64,000 bases of DNA from Ichthyophis bannanicus. Taxonomy: Eukaryota; Chordata; Amphibia; Gymnophiona; Ichthyophiidae. The notes below the pieces were generated by a model that searched no databases, was not told the DNA's origin, and saw nothing but the letters and a program-made list of their open reading frames with translations. The DNA lies in NCBI GenBank assembly GCA_033557465.1, contig JAWIIG010000025.1:4521001-4585000 (forward strand), written 5' to 3'. The position numbers and the translations under genes were made by a program. Positions 1 to 12,689 of the stretch are shown here, in pieces; the stretch's first letter is position 1; the number at the start of each line of letters is the position of its first letter.

Positions 1-1
1 A

Positions 2-3000
2 GGACTAGAAAAGCTCAAACATTTAGATTTCCTTAAGCATCCAGTAGTAACACAGAAAGACCTAACTGATAGTGTATTTAGTCCACCAGTGAAACAAACA
101 AAGATGAAACAAAGAACAGACAGCAAGGAGAGTTTGAAAACTTCCACAAAAACAACTTCAGGCAAGACGGTCAAAAAAGACTCTAAAGAAGAGAAAGTGG
201 AGGTAACAAAGTCTAGTCCACCAGATAAGTCCCAAAAAGTAGAGATAAAAGAAAAGGCTAGTGTAAAAAAAGAAACACCTATAAAAATGGATAAGGACCT
301 AATAAGTAAAGAAGAACCACCAGTGAAATCAGAAACTGCTGAAAAACAAAAAGCAGATGTCAAACCAAAAATTGGAAAAGTTAAGCCTTTAAAAAGTGAA
401 GTAAAGGTAAAGTCTGAAGAAAAGAAACAGGAGAAAGAGAAACCAAAGAAAGAGATTTCCAAAAAAGAAGACAAAACACCAATCAAGAAGGAAGAAAAAC
501 CTAAGAAAGAAGTTAAAAGAGAAATAAAAAAAGAAGAGAAAAAAGAAACTAAGAAAGATGGAAAGAAGGGGGTACCTCAAAAGGAGATTAAGAAAGAAGA
601 GAAGGAGCCCAAAAGAGAGGCAAAGAAACTTCCCAAAGAAATAAAGAAAACATCTGCTCCTCCTACTGAAGTACGAAAGCCTATGGTAAAACCTAAATCA
701 CAGAAGGAGGAATCTGTAAAAAAAGAAAGTGGAGGTTCAGGAAAACCAAAGGAAAAAGGAAAAATTAAAGTTACAAAGAAAGACAGCAAAGGCAATGAAA
801 TAAAAGCTTCTATTGCTCCAGTAGGAGTTGCTGCTGTAACAGTTGCAGTAGCAGCAGCAGCAGCAACAGCAGCATCTACAATAACCCCTGCTGGAAATGT
901 AGGAGATCTTGAAGCAGAGAGATCCCTCATGTCTTCACCAGAAGATTTAACAAATGACTTTGAAGCTCTTAAGGCAGAGGTTTTAGAGGTAAATGAAATA
1001 AAGCCTCAGTTAGAGTTATCAGAAGGTGAAGAAAAACAAAAAGTAGCATTACCAAGTGAAGCATATGAAGTCAATAAAGAATTATATACTGAAGAACATG
1101 ATGAATCTCCTGATGAAGGTATTACTACCACTGAGGTAGAAGGTGAATGTGAACAAAGTCCTGAAGAACTGGAATCTATAGAAAGACACAAGGTAGAAGA
1201 AGATGAAGGGGCTGGTTTTGAAGAATCATCTGAGGTTGGAGACTATGAAGAAAAGGCAGAAACAGAGGAGGTTGATGAACAAATTGAGGACTTGGAAGAA
1301 AGGGCATCACTAAATGTAGCAGAACAACATGATCTTGAAGATGCAATAGAAATAGGTGAAACTGAAGAAATTGAAGAAGAGGTAGAGGTGGAATCAGATA
1401 AACATATGAAACATAAAGATGAGAAGAATGTAGAAAGGGAAGAATCTGAAGCAGGTGATGAACAAGCTGAAGAAGATATGGATGAAACAATCGAAAAGGG
1501 AGAAACAGAAGAGACTGAAGAAGAGATTGATGAAGATAAAACCGATTATGTCAAGGAGGAAGAAGAAGAAACAGAAAAGGCTAGAAATGCAGAAGAAGAT
1601 TATGAGATTGATGGGGATGCAAAAGCAGCATTAATTGATGAATCTGAAAAGCAATCAGAACCCCATTCTCCAGTTGTTGAGCCAGCTTCCTCAATTCATG
1701 ATGAGACTTTACCTGGTGGGTCTGAAAGTGAAGCAACTGTTTCCGATGAGGAAAACCGAGATGACCAACATGAAGAATTTACTGCTACTTCAGGTTTTAC
1801 CCACTCTACTATTGAAATCTCAAGTGAACCAACTCCAATGGATGACATGTCAACTCCTCGGGATGTGATGAGTGACGAGACTAATAATGAGGAAAGTGAA
1901 TCTCCATCTCAGGAATATTTAAGCACTATTAAGTATGAGACCTCTTTGTATTCCCAGGAATATGACAGGACTAAACTTTCTCCACTTCCCGATGCTTTCA
2001 GTGGATCATCTGAAGAGTCTAAAACTAATGCAACAGAAGGTAAAGATTATAATGCATCAGCTTCTACAATCTCACCACCCTCTTCATTAGAAGAAGACAA
2101 ATTTTGCAAGTCGTCCTTACAAGAAATGTATCTTCAGAGTGATGCTGAGGTAAGAAGTACCTCAAAACTAGATATACAGGATAACATTTCAGAGGATCTT
2201 GTTGAAAAAGAAAGCCCAAATAAGAGTCCAGGTCCTCCATCGCCAATTGCTAAAACACCACTGAGTGAACGGAGTGTAAATTTTGACTTGACCCCTAATG
2301 AGATTAAAACTTCACCAGATCTAAGCACTCTGCCTGCATTATCAGATGAACTTCAAGTACCTGTTGTACATGGTACTAGTGATGATAAAACATTAGGAGT
2401 GGTATCTCCTTCAAAGTCAGCTGCAGGTAGTGCTGGTCATACACCTTATCACCAATCACCAACTGATGAACAGTCCAGCCACCATGAATCTCATAAATTA
2501 AATAATAAGGCCTCTGTTCCAGTTACTTTTGAGATTTCTGATACCAAAGATAAACAAGACAGTCCCAAAATAAGTCCAATGGATGAGCCAGTTCCTGACT
2601 CTGAATCACCTATTGAAAAGGTTCTGTCTCCTTTACGTAGTCCACCATTGATAGGTTCAGAGCCATCATATAGTATGTTTTTGAGTGCAGATATAAGATA
2701 TTCTATAGGAGCTACTGAAAATTCATTCAGTGAAAAAACTGAAGGAGATTATTCCCTCCAAATAAGTTCAGCTTCTGAAATAATTTCTGCTGGTCTTTCT
2801 CGAGATGAAAAAGCTGAAAAAGATTTAGAGCTTATGATAGCTAAAGAAGGTGATAGCCCAAAAACAGAAATAGAGGATCTTGAAGCTACAAACTATCAAC
2901 ATTTGAGTGGATTGGATGAAAAGAAATCAATAGGAGAATTATCCCCTACACAAATTGACTTTAGCCAAGTTGGATCCTTTAAGGAAGATACCAAGATGTC

Positions 3001-4871
3001 TTTTTCTGAAGGTACAGCCTCTGATAAGTCTGCTACTCCTGTTGATGAAGTTGTAGCAGAGGACACATATTCTCACATAGAAGGTGTTGCTTCAGTTTCC
3101 ACAGCATCTGTTGCTACTAGCTCAGTTTTAGAGCCAACTACTGATGATGTATCTCCTTCTTTACATGCTGAAGTTGGGTCTCCTCATTCTACAGAAGTTG
3201 ATGATTCCCTATCAGTATCTGTTGGACAAACACCAACAACTTTCCAGGAAACAGAAATGTCTCCATCTAAAGAAGAGTGCCCGAGACCTATGTCAATTTC
3301 TCCCCCAGATTTCTCCCCCAAAGCAACAAAATCTAGAACACCAGTGCAAGAGCATAGATCTCCTGAACAGTCAACTATGTCGGTGGAATTTAGTCAAGAA
3401 TCCCCAGAGCATTCATTGGCAATGGACTTTAGTAGACAGCCTCCAGAACAGCACACATTGGATTCTATTATGCACCATATAGCTGAAAATGGACCAACTG
3501 AAGTAGATTACAGCCCTTCTGATATTCAGGAGTCTACTTTTGTGCCTCATGTAGCAGCAGCAGATAAGGCATTTTATAGTCAAGAGAAGGATCTCACACA
3601 GTTTGTTTCAGGGTCTCCAGGAGAAATTTCCCCATCAACTTCATCTGCACATACACCATCACAGGCAACTTCTCCACTGGATGAGGAGCATCAGGATGAT
3701 GTAATTCAGTATACATATATGTCATCATATTCTTCACAAAATGCCGAAAAGAAGCAAAGCCTAGAAGAAAATCTCTCTCAGGAATCTGGTCCATCTCCTT
3801 TACATTTTCCCAGTTTGTCAGATACATCTTCTGTGATCAAAGAAACAGTTGCTGTTTGCCAATCATCATCACCATCTCTGCATGCTTCTTCAGATGAACC
3901 ATTTAGTTTTTACCATTCAGCACTGAATGACCCATTTCAGAAATTATCTTCAGTGCATAATCAGAAGCCTTTGGAAACTACAATCAAATCAGACAGTGAT
4001 AAAACAAGTATACCTAATACTCTCAATTATTCTAGTGGGACAACAAATAAATATTTTGCAACTGAAAAACCACATTTAGCAGAAGCGCGGCAAGATGTTG
4101 ATTTATGCCTTGTAACTTCTTGTGAATATAAACATCCTAAAACAGAGCTCTCACCTTCCTTTATTAACCCTAACCCCTTGGAATGGTTTGCAAATGAGGA
4201 TGATGCCCAAGAACAAGAAAAGTCAATAGCTCAACTCGGTGGAGCTCAGCCTCCTTCTGGAGGAAAACAACAAGCACGGCAGTGTGATGAAACTCCTCCA
4301 ACTTCAGTAAGTGAATCTGTTCCATCTCAGACTGATTCCGATGTTCCCCCTGAGACTGAGGAATGTCCTTCTATCACTGCAGATGCTAACATTGACTCCG
4401 AAGATGAATCTGAAACCATCCCAACTGATAAAACAGTAACGTACAAGAGTATGGACCCTCCTCCAGTCCCAATGCAAGATCCCAGTCCTTCTCCTAGGCA
4501 TCCTGAAGTATCAATGATAGACCCAGAAGCAATACCTGTTGACCAGAGTTTAGGAAAACCCATGAAGAAAGATATCAGAGAAAAGACAAAAATCAAGAAG
4601 CAGGGTACTAAGGTCAAATCCTCTTCACCTGCCAGAAAAAGTGAAAGCAAGCCCAAACAGTTAGCTGCTTCACCTAAACCAGTTGGAATAAAGGATTCAA
4701 TAGAAAAAAGCTCCAAAACAGCTACCCCTAAAAAGAAGGATCCAGTGGAGAAAGCACCCAAGAGCAGTCTTGGTTCAGAAGTAAAATCTCCACGGCTTGA
4801 AGAGAATGATAAAGAGCTGAAGAATGCCGCAAATTCCACTACATCAAAATCTGCGAAGACAGCAACTACAG
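2..4871 (+). CDS. MAP1B: MAP1B large central exon, 3' part (microtubule-associated protein 1B)
   Basis: MAP1B is a neuronal microtubule-binding protein that is cleaved into a heavy chain and light chain LC1. The frame is open from base 2, before any methionine, so the exon starts left of the window. It gives 1623 full codons plus one base. Visible blocks, in order: GLEKLKHLDFLKHP, a lysine/glutamate-rich microtubule-binding stretch with repeated KKEE/KKEIKK motifs (about bases 360-780), an Ala-rich run, RSLMSSPEDLT, SPDEGITTTE, acidic Glu repeats, PASSIHDETLPGGSESEAT, DVSPSLHAEVGSPHSTE, many SP/TP sites, ELSPSFINPNPLEWFA, and PPETEECPSITADANID. These match vertebrate MAP1B closely from memory of the family. 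The exon ends at G4871 in CTACAG followed by GTAAGG, phase 1; the open frame to 4915 is intron read-through. The tandem 15-residue tyrosine repeats of mammalian MAP1B are missing just before the EARQDVDLCLV block. The C-terminal LC1 exons are not in the window. Confidence 0.96.
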
Positions 4872-4877
4872 GTAAGG
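4869..4877 (+). other. MAP1B: Splice donor of the MAP1B central exon
   Basis: The sequence CAG/GTAAGG is a consensus donor, with GT at 4872-4873. It lies exactly where the protein similarity to MAP1B stops (KSAKTAT..., followed in mammals by a Pro/Thr-rich segment from the next exon). It splits a glycine codon after its first base. Confidence 0.88.
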
Positions 4878-5197
4878 AAGCTTCCAAATTGTCAACAAAG
4901 CTAAGGTGTTTCTAAAATCATGCAGTATAAAATGAATTTTCCCAGGTTTTGAATCTGGAGGGAGCGCAGCTTCACTTCAGGCCACAGGGGTCATGCACAC
5001 CAAGGATAGCTTGTTGACAGCTCGCAAACTGGAGATGTTGAAAATTGTGGCATGGGTAACGAATGTATGATTATTAAATTTTCTTAAATGTCATTTACTT
5101 TCTCCTTTGCAGTGGCTCAAAATGTATGTAAGTGATATTTTGAAAATATCTAGTGGCGGAGCTAAGGTGGTCTCTAGAATATATTCAAGTCAATATT
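4872..5197 (+). other. Start of the MAP1B intron, no recognisable feature
   Basis: This is AT-leaning sequence following the donor. Every frame is short and none resembles a protein. I see no repeat boundary here. Confidence 0.6.
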
Positions 5198-5575
5198 CAG
5201 AGGTAGTTTTATAAACTTTTGCTGTGCATAAAATGCTGATTTCTGCAAATAAAAGGCTTCTTACAAAATTAGTTCATGCCCAAAAGTGCACATGGTGTAT
5301 GTAAGGGTGATCAGGAGAGGTGTTTGGGAGGAACGTGGATAGACTGGAAATTTATGCATGTTTAGTATAAAATACAACCCACGTGGATACTTTACATGCT
5401 AACATTAACTGCAGCTCCCAAGCAGGCTTTAATGTCAGTGCCCACAATCTAGGCACTATTTCTGCAGGATGTGTGCAGTATTTTATAAAGGCACATAGGC
5501 TCATGTATCTCTTTCTAAAATAGGCACTTTCTCCACCTCCAAACCTAGGTACCATGTTATAAAATTATTCCTCTG
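5198..5575. mobile_element. Small TIR element (MITE-like) A
   Basis: The left end CAGAGGTAGTTTTATA and the reverse complement of the right end, CAGAGGAATAATTTTATA, form an imperfect terminal inverted repeat around about 378 bp with no coding frame. The interior carries a segment (ggcacataggctcatg) that recurs in related form near 32855. I could not see a clear target duplication, so the class is unknown. Confidence 0.45.
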
Positions 5576-5806
5576 TGTGGATTTTCAGCAGCATCATATG
5601 GATAGTGCTGCCAAAAATTCTCTGCATGCCCTAGTCCTAGCCAGACAGTGCCAGAGTAGAGTGAGGGTGTTCCACCGAACTAAACTTCTAACGGCAATAT
5701 TCAGCTGCTATCCACACAGATAAGTGGTTTAAGTTAGGCTTGCAAAAGAACAGTCCTAGCTTAAACCATCTAGCTGTATGTAGAGCAGCCTAACATCATC
5801 ACTATG

Positions 5807-6241
5807 AGGGTAATTTATAAGGAGGCATCTACTTTATGCCTGAAAGTAGGTGTCGATCAACATGCTATTTCATGCAAAAAAGGCACTACTTTTCTTTATA
5901 AGTGGCCAAAAACGCATGTTAATTTGGGGTATGATCACTTACACAAGCCCTAGAGCTGTTGTTATTTCTAAAAAAAGTGCATGTAATTTATAGTATTTTA
6001 AAATTTATGTGCACAACTTTGCATCCCATTCATGCTCCACCCAAACTCTACTCCTTGGGCATGCCCACAGTGAAACCATGCACCATCATGTTTATGTGCT
6101 TCCCTACAGAATGGGGCACAGTACGAACACACTTATTTTCACGTATATATGACCACTCATGTATGTAAATGACTAAAATACTCTCATTTGCATGTGTTCT
6201 TGCCACCTAAATCTAGGAGGCTCCTTATAAAACGACTCCCT
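5807..6241. mobile_element. Small TIR element (MITE-like) B
   Basis: The left end begins AGGGTAATTTATAAGGAGGC, and the reverse complement of the right end reads AGGGAGTCGTTTTATAAGG. They share the core TTTATAAGGAG. The element is about 435 bp, non-coding, and has terminal chemistry (TTTATAA) like the element at 5198-5575, so both may be non-autonomous members of related families. Confidence 0.45.
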
Positions 6242-6506
6242 ATGGGGGTCATTCTAGAACACTAATAAGAGCTGTCGACGTGTGGCGGGGACATATAAGT
6301 GCTGAAAACGTCCCCCACCATATTCTGAAACACTGCTGACATGCACGTCCTGGGCAGTAGCACAGGAAGTTAAGAATGTGGGTGGGAGAGGGCGGAACAG
6401 GAGTGTGATGAGACAACGAGACGTAGAAAGCTTATTCCCGAAAGAGCCGTGTATGTATGAGGTGTACTCCGGAAACGTCCACGTTAGACTGCTGAAACCA
6501 GGTATA

Positions 6507-8117
6507 CAGTGCCTTGCAAAAGTATTCATCCCCTTGGTTTTTGTCCTGTTTGTCACATTACGTACAACCTGGAATGAAAATGGAGGTTCATTTGGATGTT
6601 AGGTCATGGATATAACAATATAGTCCAAATTGGTAAAGTGAAATGAGAATAAAATATCTTGTATATATAAAAAACAAGTAAAAACTGAAAAATTGTGAGT
6701 GCATATGTATTCGTCCCTTTTGCTATGAAACCCCTAAATAAAATCTGATCTAACCAATTAACCTCAAAAGTCACATAATTAGTTGATTAGGGTCCACCTG
6801 TGTGCAATCAGTGTCACATGATCTGTCACATGATGTCTGTATAAATATACCTGTTCTGAAAGGCCCCTGACTCTGCAACACCACTAAGCAAGCAACATGA
6901 AGACCAAGGAGCACTCCTGACAGGTCAGAGACAAAGTTGTGGAGAAGTATAGATCAGGGTTGCATTATAAAAAAATATCCCAAATTCTGACTATTCCATG
7001 GAGCACCATTAAATCCATTATAACAAAATAGAAAGAATATGGCACCACTACAAACCTGACAAGAGAAGGCCGCCCACCAAAACTTACAGACCAAGCAAGG
7101 AGGGCATTAATCAGAGATGCTACAAAGACACCAAGAATAACACTGAAGGAGCTGCAAAGATCCACAGCGGAGATGGGAATATCTGTCCATAGGACCACTT
7201 TAAGCCATACACTCCACAGAGTGGAGCTTTATGGAAAAGTGGCCAGAAAAAAGCCATTGCTTAAAGAAAGAAATAAGAAAACACATTTAGAGTTTGCAAA
7301 ACAGCATATGGCGGACCCCCCCAAACACATGGAAGAAGGTTCTCTGGTCAGATGAAACAAAAATTGAGCTTTTTGGCCATCATGGGAAACGCTATGTGTG
7401 GCGCAAACCCAACATTTCCCATCACTCCAAGAACACCATTTCCACAGTGAAACATGGTGGTGGCAGCATCATGCTGTGGGAATGTTTTTCATTGACAGGG
7501 CAGGAAAACTGGTCAGGATTGAAGGAACAATGGATGGCACTAAATAAATGGCAATTCTTGAGGAAAACCTGTTTCAGCCTGCCAGAGATTTGAAACTGGG
7601 ATGAAGTTCACCTTCCAGCAAGACAATGATCCTAAACATACTGTTAAAGCTGGTTTAAAGGGAAACATTTAAGTGTCTTGGAATGGCCTAGTCAAAGCCC
7701 AAACCTCAATCGATTTGAGAATCTGTTGCATTACTTGAAGATTGCTGTGCACAGTGCAACATATCTAACTTGAAGGAGTTGGAGCAGTTTTGCCTTAAGG
7801 AATGTGAAAATCCCAGTGGCTGGATGTGCTAAGCTAATAGAGACATACCCCAAGAGACTTGCAGCTGTAATTGCAGCAAAAGATGGCTCTACAACATATT
7901 GACTTTGGGGTGTGAATACTTATGCCCACTCCTGTTTCCAGGGTTTTTTTTGTCTTAATTATTGTTTATGTCACAATAAAGGATATTTTGTACCAAAGTC
8001 ATAGGCATGTTGTGTATATCACATGGTGCTAACCCCCAAAACTCCATTTTAATTCCAGGTTGTAATGCGACAAAACAGGACAAACACAGAGTGGATGAAT
8101 ACTTTTGCAATGCACTG
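6507..8117 (+). mobile_element. Tc1-like DNA transposon, degenerate copy
   Basis: The left terminus CAGTGCCTTGCAAAAGTATT and the reverse complement of the right terminus, CAGTGCATTGCAAAAGTATT, form the classical terminal repeat of a vertebrate Tc1 family. The element follows a TA dinucleotide at 6505-6506; the expected TA on the right is CA, presumably mutated. The 1.6-kb length is normal for Tc1. It sits inside GC-rich Harbinger-like DNA, so it inserted after that element did. Confidence 0.93.
6897..7905 (+). pseudogene. Tc1 transposase pseudogene
   Basis: This is the remnant of a cut-and-paste DD34E transposase. The frame starts MKTKEHS and then meets a stop (TGA), after which helix-turn-helix-like sequence continues (VVEKYRSGLHYKKISQIL, GRPPKLTDQARR). 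The catalytic core is recognisable: WSDETKIELFGHH with the first Asp, a second block QDNDPKHT in another frame near 7620, and a possible Glu in FENLL near 7720. At least two frameshifts (near 7340 and 7600) and several stops break the gene. It cannot make a working transposase. The two longest open pieces are 7173-7355 and 7294-7593. Confidence 0.9.
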
Positions 8118-8594
8118 CAAAGCTCTGACTTAGAAAAAATCCAGCTCTGTCCTGCAATGCGTCCCATAAACGTGAATGGCTGTGACAAGTAGGTTCTGAA
8201 GTGGCGCCACTGCAGCCAGGACAAATACAAGATGCAGTCATAAGGTACTGGGAGCACAACCGAGGGAATGTTGTAGGGTAAAAAAAAAACATATATAAAT
8301 ACACCTGCAGCGATATTAAGAGGAGCAGCATTGTCCAATCAGGCCATGCACTTATGCACCTTATTTACCAAAGGAGACAATCCATGGGACCCCAACAAAA
8401 CCATGCACATAAAGATGGGACTTCTGATGCAGGGAGAGTATGGATGTGAGCAGGGAAAGGATACCTTGTGGAGTGCGAATGGGAGATCAGACATGTAGCC
8501 CCGGTACCCTATGTGTGTATGTTATGTCATAGCTGATATGTACTGTTGCAGGGCAGCCCCCTGCAGAATCATGTTGCTGTTGCAGAAAGTGAGA

Positions 8595-8610
8595 GTGTGT
8601 GTGTGTGTGT
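8595..8610. repeat. (GT)n microsatellite
   Basis: A short pure GT run of about eight dinucleotides lies within the Harbinger-like region. Confidence 0.8.
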
Positions 8611-9257
8611 AGTATGAGGGGTGCATGGGGGGAGCTGGTGTGGGCAGCAGTAGTGCAAGGGGAAGATGAAAGCCTGGTCAATACCTGGACCGTATGAATG
8701 ACCACAGTGTCACTAGGTGCCAGTATGATGAGGCAGGCAAAGACAAAAAGGGCCCACTATAGCCAAATGTGCAAACATATGGTTGTCAAAGATAGGGGAC
8801 CCCCATAGTAGAAGTACACAATAGTGCAAACAGCACAAATGCATGCCCATGATGCACAGTGTGCTGTTGAACATGTAGTATGCGGCTTGCACACCTGAAT
8901 GACCGTAATCAGAGGGACACTAGTAATGAAAGTAAGATAGCTATACAGGTAGCCACATGGGAACCTATGCTGGTACCATCTGGAGTATTATATACTGGGT
9001 ATCCAATATATAGTAGTTAGTGTTGGCAGATGTGTGATAGTGCAGCCACACATCTGCAGTGTGCCACCGGGAGACACGACTGATGTAGTGACAACATTGC
9101 CCTGACTATCCCATGTGGCACACACCCCTACCCAGGACAGGATACATGAGAGCTGAGAGAGTAGTGACATATCTGGGGACTGGCTACCTTGTGTGATGGC
9201 ACAAGGAGCACCCACCCCCCATGCCCACACAGCCCTGACTGGGGTAGCAGTGCCACA

Positions 9258-9480
9258 AAGCTGGCTTGATAACGCACACGAAATTCAAGCTTCTTGGACA
9301 TGATTTGTTCCAAATTTGGATTTATATAATGAACATTGCTTATTGTTCAGTATACCCCCTGATGAAGGCTCATGCCAAAACGTGGCCGTGTTGGTGTTGC
9401 TGGATATGAATAAAGAACTTTTTTGTTTGACGTCTCGCTTTCTGTATCTCCTTGGTTCTGCGAGCACTGTGTGTTTCCTA
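9258..9480 (+). mobile_element. Possible retroelement 3'-end fragment
   Basis: This AT-richer patch in GC-rich DNA contains CTGATGAAGGCTCATG, then AAAACGTGGCCGTGTTGG and an AATAAA-like ATGAATAAAGAAC. The pattern 'gatgaagg...cgaaacgtggccgtgttgg' is one I associate with retroelement 3' ends in amphibians and reptiles. It resembles the TGAAGAAGAG...CTTGAAACACG segment of the Penelope-like copy near 34040. No coding sequence is present. The assignment is weak. Confidence 0.3.
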
Positions 9481-9584
9481 AGGAGCTGCTATAAAAATGC
9501 CAGTACCCAGATAGGTATATCTCAAAATGCCATAGCCAGAAGGACTCTCAACAGCTACAGCAACCACCACTGATAACATCCATA

Positions 9585-9670
9585 GCACCACAAGGTGTAT
9601 GCAGCGCTGTACAGACACATGTGACAGATGGCTCCTGCCCAGTGGGCTTACAATCTATTTGGCACAGACA
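9585..9670 (+). repeat. Interspersed repeat fragment (SINE-like), copy 1 of 3
   Basis: The words TATGCAGCGCTGTACA and GGGCTTACAATCTA recur, with changes, at 24895-24960 and 57672-57790. They are typical of an old interspersed vertebrate repeat. I cannot name the family with certainty. Confidence 0.4.
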
Positions 9671-10612
9671 GCACAGCAGCTATGAGCAGGATATGTGCAG
9701 AGGGAATGGACTGGAAACATAAGCGAGTCTAGGCGGATCAGACGCCAAAGATGGGTCCTGAGAGGATCCAGAGAAAAAGCATACCTGACAGATTCATGTA
9801 CTGTGTTCCAGGAATATGGAGCAGCAGGGTGAGGTCAGTGATGCACTGATATGATTGTAGAAGAGAGAGGCATGGATAGAGGCCAACGGGCAGAAGAGCA
9901 TTGTTCACATGGGAAGGCACCATAAGAGCAGATAGGTGTTGCCCAGCAATCGTAGGCAGTCATAGTGGACCTACATCCCTTGGGGGTGTGTGGACCTGGT
10001 GAGGGTCCATCCCAAGTCAGCTAAGGCGTGTCTGTAGAGATGACCAGGGTGGGAATCACTGGGACTGCCCTGAATGCGACATACCATGTGATGCAAGGTA
10101 TGTCCCGACATACATGTTGACACTTATATTCTGGAATGCTATATAGGTGTTCACTGGGCCTACCTAGTGCCACACAGGGCATTAGTGGGACTGATATATG
10201 GTCTAGGCTGCTACAGCTGTAATATTACATAGGTACTAATGTCTACTGTGCATTAACACATTGCTGTTTGTGACAGGCAGGCTAGGAGAAGCACGTTCTA
10301 CATGAGGGGTGCGGTGTCAGTGGGTTCAGCTTGGGACGGGCAGGTTCGGACACATCTAATGTCCCAGAATACGGTGTGCATGGGAACGTAAAAAAATCCC
10401 ACCCTGTGTCTAAGGCAGGGGGTGGCTGAATAGTGCCTGCATGAGCCCTGCAAAACCCGAGCCCTGGTTCTGCCAGCACATACAGACCCATGGAAGCAGA
10501 ACAGGTGCAAACGGTGCCTGTGTCCGATATAGACATGTCCACAGGCCGGACGTGTATGTAAGGCAAATGTAGCATTATATGTGAACAGGGGAACCCATGT
10601 CTACATCATGGT

Positions 10613-10626
10613 CCCCCCCCCCCCCC
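10613..10626 (+). repeat. Poly-C run
   Basis: A homopolymer of about 14 C. Similar runs occur near 13968, 18403, 59919 and 62439, so the exact length may be affected by sequencing. Confidence 0.7.
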
Positions 10627-12689
10627 AGGAACCCCCTCTCTGACAGCCCATACCACCCATCTGGGAAATGTTAAGGTGGTACGCCACCTGACAGCTACAA
10701 GGTGCCTTAAGAGGGCACATCCATGTGAAAGGCAGTCCGCACATGTTACTGCTGCTGTCATGATTTGGGGAAACCTCTGAAACAATCCCCCATATCTGTC
10801 AGTAAAGATGGGTGCTACCAACCATATATACCAGTGTCACAAATACATGGATAAACAGCATGCACAGAGACTGAGGTGTGCTCCATAACTGTGAATGTTG
10901 CCACCATAATCATGGCACCAAGTAAAATAGTCCATGGGGGTAGGCCACTGAATATGTGTGCCAATGACAGAGACAGATATATGGGGGATAGGTTATCTGA
11001 AAGCCACAGTAGTATCATCTGCCCCAGACTGAAAGGGGACCTAATGTCTGTTTTTCCCCCAGATGGGATATGTTAATATCTAAAGCAAATGTGTCCTGCA
11101 TATATAAAGTCACACAGGCCAATGCTGGAAAGTCATAAAATATGTGTACATCAACTGACAGTGGTGGAAGAAAGCCCATTGTTTAACTAGCCAGCCTTGA
11201 TGCCAGAGAATGATGCCGTCCAGAGCTGTGATATGGATAAGCGGAACTGCTAGAGAGATGTCCAAGATGTGACTGCAACAAGGCAGATGTAGAGTGGCAT
11301 TATCTGGCTGTCATATGTGGAGCCACGCAGTAGAGGTTAGTAAGAGCGAACTCTACCCATGCACCATCCAGATCATGTCATGAAGGTCAGACAGATTCGC
11401 AGGTGTAAGATATGTAATGTATATGTCCTGAACACAACAATGGCCCCCTTTGTGTAACTTATGCAGGCTCGGGTGAATGACAGCTGTGGATGCAAAGAGC
11501 TAGCACAGGGGCTGGCCTGACACAGCACATGCCTGACTAGACCTAACACCGTTGGCCCATGGAAATGCCAATAGTTAAAGGTATGGGGCTGGATGCCGTA
11601 CAAGGCACCACAACACTCACATACCAGTCAATGAGGGGTGATACCTGCCAACCATGAGCAGAGTGTGATGCTGGCAATGCAGGCTATAGTTATTGACAGC
11701 CATGCATGTCTTATAGTGGATGTGTAGTGCACTGTAAACAGTGCTACCTGGGAACCAGATGGTTAGGGGTTGGCAACCCACCGTCACCCAATGTGACAGT
11801 ATAACATCCCCAACACCATACTGTGCAGAATATGAGGTACATGTGTCTGCCCATAGGGGTGCACCACATGTAGCAACCACACCATGCTTGTCAGAACAGG
11901 GCCAGAAAAACAGCAGCATGACAAGCAAATGTGTTCAAGACACTGGCCAGCAAGCAAGATGGAAGGCCATGAATGGGTCACAGCACCACCAGTGTCCCAA
12001 AGCATATGGGAGCCCCAGGACACACATACCCTGAGCATAGGCAGCAACCCCAGCACCCTGTGGAGCCTGCAGAGACAAGGGTAACTGGCACACTCATCAT
12101 CCCAGCAAGACCCACATGGGAGGAGGATGTGACAAATGTGACAGTGGTCACAGCATGGACATGTGCCCTTTGCATTTAGTGATGCTGGCAAATGCCCCCA
12201 GCAGTGACCTCCAGAGGTGGCACAGAGGGACACTGGCCAACATACAGATGCCACACATACCAGGAACCTGTGCTGGACAGTGTGTGGCTAGCACGGACAT
12301 AGCAATGTGTGAGTCCTCCAGCAAAACATGAACATATATGTCCATTCTCCACAGAACACTGTGTCTCTTGCACCCACCCAAGGCCAGACCTATGAGGTAG
12401 GGCTATCCTGTGGACCCAACCACCCATGCCCACCCAAATGCCACAATGTCAGACAGCCCCAGAATGAGACTGACACCCACCTCACATACCCCTGACCAAA
12501 CCCACACTACCAGTGCACCACCATGAGCCCCAACCCCACCTGCCAACAGGCCTCTCCCCAACCCTGGTGCTAGACAACCCCCTGTGGCTCCTCCCCTGTG
12601 CCTGCTCCTTGCCATTTCCCCCTTCCTGAGGGCACGTGTACCTGTGCTGTGGTCACCATGGGCACAGGTGTGCATGATGTTGAGTCCTC

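Noticed and set aside
389..1490. Long minus-strand open frames opposite MAP1B
   Set aside because: They are shadows of the Lys/Glu-rich coding strand and give only Phe/Leu/Ser-rich sequence.
4872..4915. Continuation of the MAP1B frame (GKEASKLSTKLRCF) as a true C-terminus
   Set aside because: A consensus donor lies exactly where family similarity ends; the extra residues have no counterpart in MAP1B.
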